DNA of 64,000 bases, from NCBI GenBank assembly GCA_046348685.1, contig JAXMDT010000005.1:88638-152637 (forward strand). Reading direction: 5' to 3'. Below the pieces are notes generated by a model. That model worked only from the letters and a program-made list of their open reading frames with translations. It had not been told where the DNA came from and did not search any database. Shown here one piece after another: positions 51,610 through 60,983 of this stretch. The position numbers and the translations under genes were made by a program. Origin of the DNA: JAXMDT01 sp046348685. GTDB taxonomy: Bacteria > Pseudomonadota > Alphaproteobacteria > Rickettsiales > UBA998. Numbering within the stretch: the first letter of the stretch is position 1; every line of letters begins with the position of its first letter.

Positions 51610-52638
51610 ATGACATTTACGCGTGCACACGACGGAGACGTCTATGCCGCCCTTGATCTTGGAACCAATAATTGTCGCCTGCTGCTTGCTCATCCTGCAT
51701 TCCGCCGCACTCGGGGTGTGCGCTCGCTTAAGGCCGTTGACAGTTTTTCGAGGATCGTAAGGCTCGGCGAAGGCGTCTCGCAGACAGGAAAGCTATCGAA
51801 GGATGCCATTGAACGCACCATGGCGGCGCTCAGGGTATGCGGTCGCAAGCTTGAGGGATATCAGGTCGGCAAAGCCCGCTTCGTTGCCACCGAAGCCTGC
51901 CGCCGTGCGGAAAATGCGAGGGATTTCGTCGCACGCGTGCAGCAGGAGCTGGGCTTCGACATCGAAATCATTTCTACGCAGGAAGAGGCGAGGCTCGCTA
52001 TACTGGGCTGCTGCTCGCTACTGGCTCCGCGCATGAAAAAGGCGGTTGCGCTGGATATCGGCGGCGGTTCGACCGAGGTGCTCTGGGTCGATATTCCGTC
52101 CTCCTTCCACAGCCAGAATCCGCCGCAATTTCCGTTCGATCCGATGATCCGCGACTGGACGTCCATTCCTTACGGCGTCATGAGCCTCGCTGAAAGTGTG
52201 GGCAGCTCGCATTACGCCGAGATGTATTACGAGGAAACGGTAGAAAAAATCGTAAGCCTGCTCGCGCCGATCGCCGCTAAAAACCCGCTCGATGATGAGA
52301 TGCGCCGCGGCGAGGTGCAGTTTCTGTCCACATCCGGCACGGTGACGACGCTGGCGGCCATTCATCTGAATCTGGCGCGGTATGACCGGGCACAGGTCGA
52401 TGGCATCACGCTGGATATCGGCGATATCCTGCAAAGTATCCGCCGGTTGCTTTCCATGCGTGCTTCCGAGCGCTTCATGCACCCCTGCATCGGCCCGGAC
52501 CGGAGTGATTACATCATTTCCGGTTGTGCTATTTTCGAGGCGGTGACGCGGGCTTTTCCCTTTCGCCAGGTAACGATTGCCGACCGCGGCGTGCGGGAAG
52601 GGATTATCCTTTCGCTGATGCTTGGCGACAGTAGTTAG
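51610..52638 (+). CDS. Ppx/GppA family phosphatase
   Basis: The 342-residue protein belongs to the ASKHA superfamily of exopolyphosphatase/guanosine pentaphosphate phosphatases. Phosphate-binding motifs are YAALDLGTNNCRLLLA and AVALDIGGGSTEVLWV, and VGSSHYAEMYYEETVEKIVS and ADRGVREGIILSLML follow. It probably hydrolyses polyphosphate or pppGpp. The family lacks the long C-terminal domain of E. coli Ppx, as is usual in alphaproteobacteria. In relatives it is followed directly by rlmE; here a minus-strand orphan intervenes. Confidence 0.92.
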   Translation: MTFTRAHDGDVYAALDLGTNNCRLLLAHPAFRRTRGVRSLKAVDSFSRIVRLGEGVSQTGKLSKDAIERTMAALRVCGRKLEGYQVGKARFVATEACRRAENARDFVARVQQELGFDIEIISTQEEARLAILGCCSLLAPRMKKAVALDIGGGSTEVLWVDIPSSFHSQNPPQFPFDPMIRDWTSIPYGVMSLAESVGSSHYAEMYYEETVEKIVSLLAPIAAKNPLDDEMRRGEVQFLSTSGTVTTLAAIHLNLARYDRAQVDGITLDIGDILQSIRRLLSMRASERFMHPCIGPDRSDYIISGCAIFEAVTRAFPFRQVTIADRGVREGIILSLMLGDSS

Positions 52639-53024
52639 CGGGAAGCCTGCGTATGGCGGGCTTTGATATTGTTGACGACCGAATTAAACATTTCAGGTGT
52701 CAAACCATTGCCTTGTGCTGCGACATCCAGACCGTTTTCGAACGCGGCGGGTGAGTTGGGCGTGGCAACAAAGAACTGAAGCGCCCCGTCTATTGGATTT
52801 CCTGCCTTATAATCCGTGCCGCCGGCGCCGTTAGCGGCAATGACGAAAGCAGCTTCCACGACTTCCTGATCCATACCCGCCGGAACTTGAACGATAACAG
52901 ACATTTTATGGACATCCCCATCGCCACGCTTCGATTCATTCGCTGCAAGCGGAACTTCTGCCACTTCGGCTGCTTTCACTGCAGCGAGTGCTTTCTTCAT
53001 CTGATCGTTATTTATATCGCTCAT
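52635..53024 (-). CDS. Orphan hypothetical protein between ppx/gppA and rlmE
   Basis: The 129-residue product begins with a helical stretch (MSDINNDQMKKALAAVKAAE), then a segment resembling a small alpha/beta domain (KMSVIVQVPAGMDQEVVEAA, FVIAANGAGG). No family is recognised. No signal peptide. The stop overlaps the ppx/gppA gene by 4 nt (convergent), and it is divergent from rlmE. Confidence 0.6.
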   Translation of the reverse strand: MSDINNDQMKKALAAVKAAEVAEVPLAANESKRGDGDVHKMSVIVQVPAGMDQEVVEAAFVIAANGAGGTDYKAGNPIDGALQFFVATPNSPAAFENGLDVAAQGNGLTPEMFNSVVNNIKARHTQASR

Positions 53025-53138
53025 AAACTCTCCATTGGGTGCAAAGAATAACTTTGGTATTTCATTTATCCGGAGAGTGTAGATGTGCTAAGTAAATTTT
53101 TATTAAGCTTTTGTTACGCTTTCTGATACAGAGTCGGT

Positions 53139-53846
53139 ATGAAAAAACCATCTTCAAAAGGCGGCAGCACGAACCGCCCGCTCAAAACGCGCGTTAAAAC
53201 AGCCAAGGGGCGGAAGATTTCCTCCACCCTCTGGCTGGAGCGGCAGTTGAATGACCCCTATGTCAAGCAGGCAAAAGCGGCGGGCTACCGCTCCCGGGCG
53301 GCTTTTAAGCTGATCGAGATCGATGACAAATACCACTTGCTCAAGCCCGGCCAAAAGGTTGTCGATCTTGGCGCAGCACCCGGAGGCTGGACACAGGTAG
53401 CGGTGGAGCGCACCAAATCCATGCCGGATAAGCCGAATGTGATGGGAATCGATATTTTGGAGATGGACGCCATTGCCGGTTCGCTCCTTGCCCAAATTGA
53501 CTTTAATAATGATTCCGCTCCCGCAACAATTAAGGATATGCTTGACGGAATGGCAGATGTCGTGTTGTCGGACATCGGGCCTAATACCACTGGTCATACG
53601 GCCACTGATCATATCCGCATCATGGCGCTTGCTGAGCTTGCGTACGATTTTGCCAAAGAAGTTTTAAAGCCGGGCGGGGCATTCGCCTGCAAGGTCTGGC
53701 AGGGTGGCACAGAGAAGGAACTACTCAACGACATCAAGAAACATTTTGCCAAAGTAGCGCACTTCAAACCCAAGTCCAGCCGCAAGGATTCTGCGGAAAT
53801 CTACCTCGTGGCAACTGGTTTTCGGGTGACAAAAACCGGCAATTAA
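53139..53846 (+). CDS. rlmE: 23S rRNA (uridine(2552)-2'-O)-methyltransferase
   Basis: RlmE methylates U2552 in the A-loop of 23S rRNA. The 235-residue protein has the K-D-K-E tetrad segments: SRAAFKLIEIDDKY, VVDLGAAPGGWTQVA with the SAM-binding site, DVVLSDIGPNTTGH, GAFACKVWQGG and DSAEIYLVATGF. The N-terminal ~35 residues are basic (KKPSSKGGSTNRPLKTRVKT). The next gene starts 10 nt after its stop. Confidence 0.96.
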   Translation: MKKPSSKGGSTNRPLKTRVKTAKGRKISSTLWLERQLNDPYVKQAKAAGYRSRAAFKLIEIDDKYHLLKPGQKVVDLGAAPGGWTQVAVERTKSMPDKPNVMGIDILEMDAIAGSLLAQIDFNNDSAPATIKDMLDGMADVVLSDIGPNTTGHTATDHIRIMALAELAYDFAKEVLKPGGAFACKVWQGGTEKELLNDIKKHFAKVAHFKPKSSRKDSAEIYLVATGFRVTKTGN

Positions 53847-53889
53847 GATAGCATTTATGCTATCCAGCAACCTGCGTGGTAAGCAACTC

Positions 53890-55110
53890 ATGATAAAGCT
53901 TAGCGGCATCCTGAAAAGGTGTGCACTTGTCGCTACGTTAGCTTTTGCCCCGCACACTTTTGCGGCAGAGGGCGTTCCTTCTATTTTTAAGGAATCGCGT
54001 TGCTTTGGCGATAGCATTCATGTTGTAAAGCCTAAGCCTATGCCGCCGGTAAGTCCTTGGCCGACAGGCCCTTTTCCAAGCTTGCCACCTATCGACTGTA
54101 GTGCTGAACCGCCGGCGTTTAGTTGTGCGTCTTCCAGGGAGGATTGGTTCAGGAACCCATTTTCTGTCCGCAGCGCGCACCATCGTCCCATTGGTTGCGC
54201 CGCATCATACGCAGACGAAGGTCACCCTATCACCCAGGCCATGCGTTCCGAACCGTTCGGGTTTATCAATGTCGGTCTTCCTTACGGTAAGCCGATGTAT
54301 GAAGGTATTGTTTCGGATCCTTATACACGTATTGGCTGGAACGGTCTTGAGGCCGGAAGAGGCCTGCCAATAGATATCCATGTACCGGCTGCTGCGCAAA
54401 TTCCGGGCATGCCGGATACTGACGGTACAATCGTCATTTTTGACAGGACGACGCTGATGGGCACCCAGTTACGTAAGTATACGTGGGGTGCTGGACGGCC
54501 AACGGCAAGCTCTGGCATCCAAACATCTTTTATCGGGTTGGGTCACCCGGCTTCTCCTACAGGCAGTGCCCGGGAAGGCCCAAGCGCGTCGGGTACATCC
54601 GTCATTTTCGGGCTTATTCGGGGTTTTGAAATATGCACTCCAGGTTATCCGATTGAGCATATAACCGAAATGTTTATGCCCGGGAAAGGTGATACACGCT
54701 TTCATGTGCTGCTCAATCGCGAATGGATGTGGCCTGCAAACGGACATGACGGCTTTTGTGATAGCGGCAGTCACGGGCGCAGTTGCACCGGCCCGATCAA
54801 ATATGGACAGCTACTGGCTATTCCCCGTAACATTGATTTAACGGCGCTGGGATTGACCGAGCCGGGATATAGGATGGCTGTTTCCTGGCAGCGGTATGGC
54901 GTACGCGTTAATGACGATGGAGCGCCCGTAGGTATGCGCGCCGATCAGGACTTAGCACTTTGTTCTGATAAAAAAAATGAACTGCTCAATGATATCCGCA
55001 ATAAACTCTATCCTTTATTGCGGGCTGTATTGAATGATAGCCAGGATCAAGCGGCTTCAGGAGGCGGCAATCCTATAGCGCCTAATTGTGCGATAGACGC
55101 AAGCAGGTAG
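53890..55110 (+). CDS. Secreted protein of unknown fold with CFG signature
   Basis: I start at the ATG at 53890 (MIKLSGILKRCALVATLAFA, GGTAAG upstream), giving 406 residues; the frame from 53857 adds 11. The signal peptide ends near FAPHTFA. It is followed at once by the shared signature EGVPSIFKESRCFGD, KPKPMPP, a Pro-rich stretch and Cys-Ser. The rest is a single domain rich in Gly and aromatic residues (TDGTIVIFDRTTLMGTQLRK, KYGQLLAIPRNIDLTALGLT, YRMAVSWQRYGVRVNDDG). From memory these segments resemble an uncharacterised family of extracellular proteins. It has a short Gly-Ala tail with Cys near the C terminus (IAPNCAIDASR). It follows rlmE by 10 nt and may share its promoter. Confidence 0.65.
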   Translation: MIKLSGILKRCALVATLAFAPHTFAAEGVPSIFKESRCFGDSIHVVKPKPMPPVSPWPTGPFPSLPPIDCSAEPPAFSCASSREDWFRNPFSVRSAHHRPIGCAASYADEGHPITQAMRSEPFGFINVGLPYGKPMYEGIVSDPYTRIGWNGLEAGRGLPIDIHVPAAAQIPGMPDTDGTIVIFDRTTLMGTQLRKYTWGAGRPTASSGIQTSFIGLGHPASPTGSAREGPSASGTSVIFGLIRGFEICTPGYPIEHITEMFMPGKGDTRFHVLLNREWMWPANGHDGFCDSGSHGRSCTGPIKYGQLLAIPRNIDLTALGLTEPGYRMAVSWQRYGVRVNDDGAPVGMRADQDLALCSDKKNELLNDIRNKLYPLLRAVLNDSQDQAASGGGNPIAPNCAIDASR

Positions 55111-55115
55111 GCGCC

Positions 55116-55457
55116 TTATTCTTTAAAAATCACCCACACCGCCAGACAGATAAGCGCAAAGCCTAGCAGGTGGTTCCAGCGCAGCGGCTCACCCAGATAA
55201 AACACGGAAAATCCGGCAAAGACCATCAGGGTAATGACTTCCTGAATCGTCTTCAACTGTGCGCCGGTGAAATATCCATAGCCGATGCGGTTTGCCGGTA
55301 CCTGCAGGCAATATTCAAAAAAGGCGATGCCCCAGCTGATCAGAATGACGGTCCATAGCGGATATTCCTTGAATTTCAAATGGCCATACCAGGCAAACGT
55401 CATAAAAAGGTTGGAGAGGAACAAAAGTCCAATCGTATAAAGTGGAATCGTCGGCAT
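55116..55457 (-). CDS. DMT-family membrane protein (DUF486)
   Basis: The 113-residue protein has four membrane helices and matches DUF486 of the drug/metabolite transporter superfamily: TIGLLFLSNLFMTFAWYGHL, WGIAFFEYCLQVPANRIGYG and QLKTIQEVITLMVFAGFSVF. Function unknown. Its ATG shares one base with the stop of the upstream spermidine-synthase-like gene, so it is probably translationally coupled. Confidence 0.9.
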   Translation of the reverse strand: MPTIPLYTIGLLFLSNLFMTFAWYGHLKFKEYPLWTVILISWGIAFFEYCLQVPANRIGYGYFTGAQLKTIQEVITLMVFAGFSVFYLGEPLRWNHLLGFALICLAVWVIFKE

Positions 55458-57655
55458 TATTTTATCGCTTCCAAAAGGTTAGAGTAATGATCCGTCCAGA
55501 CGCTGCCGTTTTTTGGCATAGTGAGCGGTTTCCAGGCCGGGTCATTCGTTCTGAGTGACTGCAAATCCGCTTCGTCTTTTGCCATCACGACCCATCGGGA
55601 GGGAGTTATCAGCTTGTTATCCCTGGGAGGTTCGTAGGCAAGCTCCAGGGCGGGCAGATGCGCATCAGCGGCCAGCCGCGCCAGGATAGGGCCGAGGTCA
55701 AGATTCCTGCTGCTGATATGAAAAGCGAGGATACCGTGCGGGGCGAGCTTGCTGAGATAAAGCCGCAATGCCTCGCGTGTCATCAGGTGCATCGGCAGGG
55801 AATCGGAATTGTAGGCATCGATGACCATCATTCCGTAGCGGCTATCAGCAGCGCCCTCCAGCTTGATACGCGCATCGCCGAGAATAATGTTCTTTTCGGG
55901 CGGGCAATCACGCAGGTAGGTGAAATAGCGGGTGTCATTAGCGATTTCGATCACGGCAGGGTCGATTTCATAAAGATCGACGTGCTGTTGCTCGCTGCCC
56001 ACGCAGGAAAGGATGCCGGTGCCGAGGCCAACGACAGCGAAAGGCATTTTGCGGGTTGTTTCGGAAAGGGCATCATACACATAATGCATCGGGAAATAGT
56101 ATGCCTGTAATGTCAGCCTATGGGTTTCATCTTTGCTTTGAATGCCGTGCAGCGTCGTGCCATGAATGAGGGTATAAGCGTTCAAGCTCTTGTTATCTCG
56201 CACTTTCAGTACGCCAAAGAAATTTCGCTCCGAATAAACGAGTCTGGTATCGCCTTCCGACGTGAGTGACGGCATCATAACGTATAGAATCAGGCAGCTA
56301 AGCGCCATGCAGAGCGGTTTTTTTTCTGACGATAATACCATCACGGCGAAAAATCCTGTCACGCCGCCCTGGACAATAACAGCCCAGATGCCCTCTTTTG
56401 TAGTGATATCGTCCCAGGATAGCTCGTGTATCCCATTTATCGTCTTTACCAAGATAAGCAATCCGATGAAGAGTGCGAAAATTGCGGTTGGATATGACTC
56501 AACGATCTGGGCGCGCCAGCTCTTCGGTTCGGTAGGTATTAACAGGCAGATGAGCGCAAGCGTTAAAGGATATTCCAATATGCCGGTAAAGATCAGGGGA
56601 GCAAGTATCGCGTTAAATAGTCCGCCTAATGCGCCGCCGAGCGAAATCCATAGGTAATACTGAGTCAGATGGGCGGGGTCCGGTTTTTTACGGGCCAGTA
56701 GTCCGTGGCAGGCAAGGGCCAGCACGAAAAAGATAATCAGATGCAGCACCAGCGCGAGATTGGGGCTTGCGTAGAAAACAAGCGTCAGAAACGCCAGGAT
56801 GATGCTGACCGGCTGAATACGCCAGCAAAGACGTGTTGCCCGATCGCTAAACCGGCTGAAAGCGATCGTAAAGGTCAGCAGGTACAGCGCAAGCGGAAGT
56901 ACCCATAAAAGAGGAAAGGATGCGATGTCGGTCAAGATGTGCGTTGTCGTGCCTTGAAGCAGGCTGGAAGGGGCAAATGCGAGCAGAACCCACATTGCCT
57001 TTTCCCGCCAGGCCAAAACAGGTCTTGCTTTATTTGTTTCGGTAGCGGAATTTTCAAGCGCGTAGGCTCGTTTTAGCCCCAGGATGCAGCTAGCCAGTAA
57101 ACAGAAAAATATGCCATAAACAACAGACCAAACCTTCGCTTGCGACTCGAAATCTAAACGGGGCTCAACAATAAATGGAAAAGAAAGCAGGCCAATAAAG
57201 CTTGCGATGTTGCTCGTTACGTAGAGTGCGTAAGGATTTTTAGCTTTGGAATGGCCCGTATGGGCAAACCAGTGCTGGCTCAAGGTCGCATTGGCGGAAA
57301 GCAGGAAATAAGGCAGGCCGACTGAAAGAAAAAGGGTGCCGATCAACCAGAAAAGCGGGGTGGTACTCGGGTCGCCTTGGCTAAACGGAACCAGACCAAT
57401 AGGCATGAGCAGCAGAGACGCCGCCACCACAATAAGATGCAGCGTTGCCTGACGCCGGGGCCGCAGAAATCGTGCAGTCAGATGCGCATAGCCATAGCCG
57501 AAAAGCAGTACAGTCTGGAAGAACAGCATGGCCGTGTTCCACACCATGGCGCTGCCGCCGAGATAGGGAAGGATGACTTTGGTGATCATCGGCTGGATCA
57601 GAAACAGCAGGAACGAACCGGCAAAAATCGTCGCGGAGTACAGGAAAAGCAGCAT
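55457..57655 (-). CDS. Multi-pass membrane protein with C-terminal spermidine-synthase-like domain
   Basis: The 732-residue protein has about 12-14 membrane helices in the first ~470 residues (FAGSFLLFLIQPMITKVILP is the characteristic start) and a C-terminal Rossmann methyltransferase-like domain: FAVVGLGTGILSCVG, VDLYEIDPAVIEIANDT and MMVIDAYNSDSLPMHLMTRE. This arrangement is the 'fused MFS/spermidine synthase' family. Whether it makes polyamines is not established. It is divergent from nothing on its 5' side except a 104-nt gap, and the DUF486 gene follows. Confidence 0.9.
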   Translation of the reverse strand: MLLFLYSATIFAGSFLLFLIQPMITKVILPYLGGSAMVWNTAMLFFQTVLLFGYGYAHLTARFLRPRRQATLHLIVVAASLLLMPIGLVPFSQGDPSTTPLFWLIGTLFLSVGLPYFLLSANATLSQHWFAHTGHSKAKNPYALYVTSNIASFIGLLSFPFIVEPRLDFESQAKVWSVVYGIFFCLLASCILGLKRAYALENSATETNKARPVLAWREKAMWVLLAFAPSSLLQGTTTHILTDIASFPLLWVLPLALYLLTFTIAFSRFSDRATRLCWRIQPVSIILAFLTLVFYASPNLALVLHLIIFFVLALACHGLLARKKPDPAHLTQYYLWISLGGALGGLFNAILAPLIFTGILEYPLTLALICLLIPTEPKSWRAQIVESYPTAIFALFIGLLILVKTINGIHELSWDDITTKEGIWAVIVQGGVTGFFAVMVLSSEKKPLCMALSCLILYVMMPSLTSEGDTRLVYSERNFFGVLKVRDNKSLNAYTLIHGTTLHGIQSKDETHRLTLQAYYFPMHYVYDALSETTRKMPFAVVGLGTGILSCVGSEQQHVDLYEIDPAVIEIANDTRYFTYLRDCPPEKNIILGDARIKLEGAADSRYGMMVIDAYNSDSLPMHLMTREALRLYLSKLAPHGILAFHISSRNLDLGPILARLAADAHLPALELAYEPPRDNKLITPSRWVVMAKDEADLQSLRTNDPAWKPLTMPKNGSVWTDHYSNLLEAIK

Positions 57656-57759
57656 GTTGCGGATACCGTGGTTTTCGTATCCATAATGGAAAGAAGTAAA
57701 GAATGGTTTAAGGTTAAAGGTTTAAGGGCAGGCTATGATATATATATTAAACCAAAAAC

Positions 57760-58476
57760 CTATTTCGCTACCTCGCAGAACACATGCACGGTGTAGGTTT
57801 CCGCGATCTGCTCCAGGCGGCGGGCGGTGAGATCGCCAAAAGATTCCGTCTGCTGGTACATGACGTATTCGGAGTCAAGGAAGCGCTTAATCGTGTTCAT
57901 ATTGATCGCCACGTCGGATTCGGAAATCTTTTCGGTGCGTCCCGATGCTGCATTTCTGCGGTAGAGCGTGGTTTTGGCGGTGACGACGCCGATGACGTTC
58001 CCAGCGAAATCCATGAGTGGCCCGCCGGAATTGCCGTGACGGACGATATTATGAAATTGCAAATATTCCGGCTCGTTTTGCGGGCCGAGCGCGGAAATTA
58101 CTGTGGACTCAACGGCGGTGGGCGGCACGCCAATATCCTTTGGCTCAGGATAGCCGAGGATGAATACTTTTTCTCCGGCGACGATATCGTCCTGCGACCA
58201 GCGGAAGACGGCGATGCGGTTCGGATGGAAGGTATCGCTGCGAATCAGCGCCAGATCAAGGTCGTCGCGTCTGCGGGTCAACTTGGCGACTTGCGGTTGA
58301 CGATTAGGGCCACGAAAGTAGATCGGGTTATCGCCGCACGGTTTGATCACATGCGCATTGGTCATAATGTGCCCGCTGCGACTAACAAAAAATCCGGTGC
58401 CTGACGAAAATTCCTTATATTCGGCGTGGGCTGAAAAGCTTATGAATATCAATGCAATGAAGGCGATCTGGCGCAT
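57760..58476 (-). CDS. Secreted trypsin-like serine protease
   Basis: The 238-residue protein has a Sec signal peptide (MRQIAFIALIFISFSAHA). The chymotrypsin-fold catalytic triad is visible: His in GHIMTNAHVI, Asp in RRDDLDLALIRSD and Ser in VRHGNSGGPLMDFAG. No PDZ domain follows, unlike DegP/DegQ. A C-terminal ~70-residue helical segment (IKRFLDSEYVMYQQTESFGD) has no assigned function. It is a single gene with a terminator beyond clpA on one side and the synthase-like gene on the other. Confidence 0.9.
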   Translation of the reverse strand: MRQIAFIALIFISFSAHAEYKEFSSGTGFFVSRSGHIMTNAHVIKPCGDNPIYFRGPNRQPQVAKLTRRRDDLDLALIRSDTFHPNRIAVFRWSQDDIVAGEKVFILGYPEPKDIGVPPTAVESTVISALGPQNEPEYLQFHNIVRHGNSGGPLMDFAGNVIGVVTAKTTLYRRNAASGRTEKISESDVAINMNTIKRFLDSEYVMYQQTESFGDLTARRLEQIAETYTVHVFCEVAK

Positions 58477-58562
58477 GGTATCTAGTATCGCACAAAGCCA
58501 TTAATAAGATGTTAGTATAGCTTAAAAAGCAGGAAATATATCGTAATGCTGCTTTATGATAT

Positions 58563-58592
58563 AAAAAAGCCCGCTCGTTTGAGCGGGCTTTT
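58563..58592. terminator. Bidirectional intrinsic terminator
   Basis: The perfect stem AAAAGCCCGCTC/GAGCGGGCTTTT with loop GTTT lies just beyond the clpA stop. It has A and T tracts on both sides. Confidence 0.92.
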
Positions 58593-58610
58593 CAATTAAT
58601 ATTCAAAGAA

Positions 58611-60971
58611 CTAAACCAGTTCGCCTTCTTCTTCGTGTGCCGCTGATTTCTTCGATTTCGGGCTGGATTTGATCTTGAAGGCGAGTTCGCCTTCTTTCAC
58701 GATCACCAGCACTTCGCCGCCTTTGGTCAATTTGCCAAAGAGCACTTCGTCGGCGAGCGGTTTCTTGATCTTTTCCGAAATCAGGCGGGCCAGCGGACGC
58801 GCGCCATTCGGGCGGTCATAGCCGTTGTTAACCAGCCATGCCTTCGCTTCTTCCGAAAGATCAATGGTGATTGCCTTGCCAGCGAGCTGGGATTCCAGTT
58901 TGAAGACGAATTTCTCGACCACTTTCGCCACCATTTCTTCGGTCAGGTGGGCGAACGGGATGATTGCGTCTAAGCGGTTCCTGAACTCCGGCGTGAACAG
59001 GCGGCTGACAGCGGCCTTGTCCTCACCTTCGCGCACTTCGCGGCCAAAACCGATCGGGGCTTTTGCCATGTCGGACGCACCGGCGTTGCTGGTCATGATC
59101 AGAATGGTATTTCTAAAATTCACCTGGCGGCCGGTCTGGTCGGTCAGTTTACCGTAGTCCATTACCTGCAGCAGGATGTTATAGATATCTGGGTGCGCTT
59201 TCTCGATTTCATCCAGAAGAACAACCGCATACGGGGTTTTCGAGACGGCATCGGTCAGCAGCCCGCCTTCTTCGTGGCCGACATAGCCCGGAGGCGAGCC
59301 GATCAGCGAGGAAACGGAGTGTTTTTCCATATATTCGGACATATCGAAGCGGACCAGCTCCATGCCAAGCGTTTTGGCAAGCTGGTTGGCGACTTCGGTT
59401 TTGCCGACGCCGGTCGGTCCGGTGAAGAGGTAGCAGCCGATCGGCTTTTCCTCTTCGCGCAGGCCGGCGCGGGACATTTTGATCGCCGAGGACACCATGT
59501 CGATGGCGTTGTCCTGGCCGAAAACCACCAGTTTCAGGTCATTTTCGAGGTTTTTCAGCACTTTTGCGTCATCGGTCGTGATCGAGCTGGATGGCATGCG
59601 TGCAATCTTGGCAACGATTTCTTCCACTTCACGCGGCGTAATCGTTTTCTTGCGCTTGTTTTCAGGAACCAGCATTTGCGCAGCACCCGCCTCATCAAGC
59701 ACGTCGATGGCTTTGTCCGGCAGTTTGCGGTCATGGATATAGCGCGAGGAAAGTTCCACCGCTGCACGCACGGCAGACGGGGTGAAGCGCACCTGGTGGT
59801 GTTCTTCGTAGTACGGCTTCAGGCCGCGCAGAATCTTGATCGAGGTTTCGACATCCGGCTCCACCACGTCGATTTTCTGAAAACGGCGGGCGAGGGCACG
59901 GTCTTTTTCGATATGCTGTTTGTATTCTTTGAAGGTCGTCGAGCCCATGCAGCGGAAAACGCCGCGGGAAAGCGCCGGCTTCAATAAATTGCAGGCATCG
60001 AGCGCGCCGCCCGAGGTCGAACCGGCGCCAATGATGGTATGGATTTCATCAATGAAAAGCACGGCGCCCGGCAGTTTTTCAACTTCACGGATGACGGCTT
60101 TCATGCGTTCTTCAAAGTCACCGCGGTAACGCGTGCCGGCAAGGAGGGAACCCATGTCGAGCGAGAAAATAACGGCTTTGCGAAGTACGGTCGGAACTTC
60201 GCCGCGCACGATGCGGAGCGCCAGGCCTTCGGCGATCGCCGTTTTACCGACGCCTGCTTCACCAACGAAGAGCGGATTATTTTTAGAGCGGCGGCAGAGG
60301 ATCTGGATCGTACGTTCGATCTCTTCCTCGCGGCCGACGAGAATATCGGTTTTACCGGCTTCCGCTTTTGCGTTCAGGTTCACGCAATATTGCTGAAGCA
60401 CGTTCTGGTTTGCATCTTTTTCCTTGTTCGCGCCATGCGGAGCAAAGCTGATCGGATCGGCATCTTCGCCTTCTTTATCCTGGCGTTGCTGCTCGCCGCC
60501 TTTATATTCGGCGATGGTGCCGATACGCATATAATCGCCGTATTTGACGATGCCATGCGAGATATAATTCACGATATCGAGGCGGGAGACGTCCTGCTCC
60601 TGCAGGAAGAATACAGCGTGCGAATCTTTCTCGGAGAAAAGGGCAACGAGAACATTCGCACCGGTCACTTCATGCTTGCCAGAGGATTGGACATGAATGG
60701 CAGCACGGTGAATCACGCGTTGAAAGCCAGCGGTCGGCTTTGCTTCATCGACGGTTTCGATGACGAGGGAATTCAATTCGTTCTCGAGGAAATCAGCGAG
60801 ATTACGCTTCAGCAGCGCGAGATCGATGCCGACGCCGCGCATGACACTGGCCGCATCCGGATCGTCTGAAAGCGCAAAAAGCAAATGTTCCAGCGTCGCA
60901 AACTCGTGGCGATTCACTTTAGCGATGGCCAGAGCGCGATGGAGGGTCGCTTCCAGATTTTTAGATAACAT
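58611..60971 (-). CDS. clpA: ATP-dependent Clp protease ATP-binding subunit ClpA
   Basis: ClpA is the hexameric unfoldase of the ClpAP protease. The 786-residue protein has the double Clp N-terminal domain (LEATLHRALAIAKVNRHEFA), the first AAA+ module (GEAGVGKTAIAEGLA, LFIDEIHTIIGAG) and the second (FTGPTGVGKTEVANQLA, VLLDEIEKAHPDIYN, TLIMTSNAG-like ILIMTSNAGAS). No middle ClpB-type coiled coil is present. The C-terminal ClpP loop and basic/acid tail (KSSPKSKKSAAHEEEGELV) follow. It lies 12 nt after clpS. Confidence 0.97.
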   Translation of the reverse strand: MLSKNLEATLHRALAIAKVNRHEFATLEHLLFALSDDPDAASVMRGVGIDLALLKRNLADFLENELNSLVIETVDEAKPTAGFQRVIHRAAIHVQSSGKHEVTGANVLVALFSEKDSHAVFFLQEQDVSRLDIVNYISHGIVKYGDYMRIGTIAEYKGGEQQRQDKEGEDADPISFAPHGANKEKDANQNVLQQYCVNLNAKAEAGKTDILVGREEEIERTIQILCRRSKNNPLFVGEAGVGKTAIAEGLALRIVRGEVPTVLRKAVIFSLDMGSLLAGTRYRGDFEERMKAVIREVEKLPGAVLFIDEIHTIIGAGSTSGGALDACNLLKPALSRGVFRCMGSTTFKEYKQHIEKDRALARRFQKIDVVEPDVETSIKILRGLKPYYEEHHQVRFTPSAVRAAVELSSRYIHDRKLPDKAIDVLDEAGAAQMLVPENKRKKTITPREVEEIVAKIARMPSSSITTDDAKVLKNLENDLKLVVFGQDNAIDMVSSAIKMSRAGLREEEKPIGCYLFTGPTGVGKTEVANQLAKTLGMELVRFDMSEYMEKHSVSSLIGSPPGYVGHEEGGLLTDAVSKTPYAVVLLDEIEKAHPDIYNILLQVMDYGKLTDQTGRQVNFRNTILIMTSNAGASDMAKAPIGFGREVREGEDKAAVSRLFTPEFRNRLDAIIPFAHLTEEMVAKVVEKFVFKLESQLAGKAITIDLSEEAKAWLVNNGYDRPNGARPLARLISEKIKKPLADEVLFGKLTKGGEVLVIVKEGELAFKIKSSPKSKKSAAHEEEGELV

Positions 60972-60983
60972 GTTTAACCCTTT

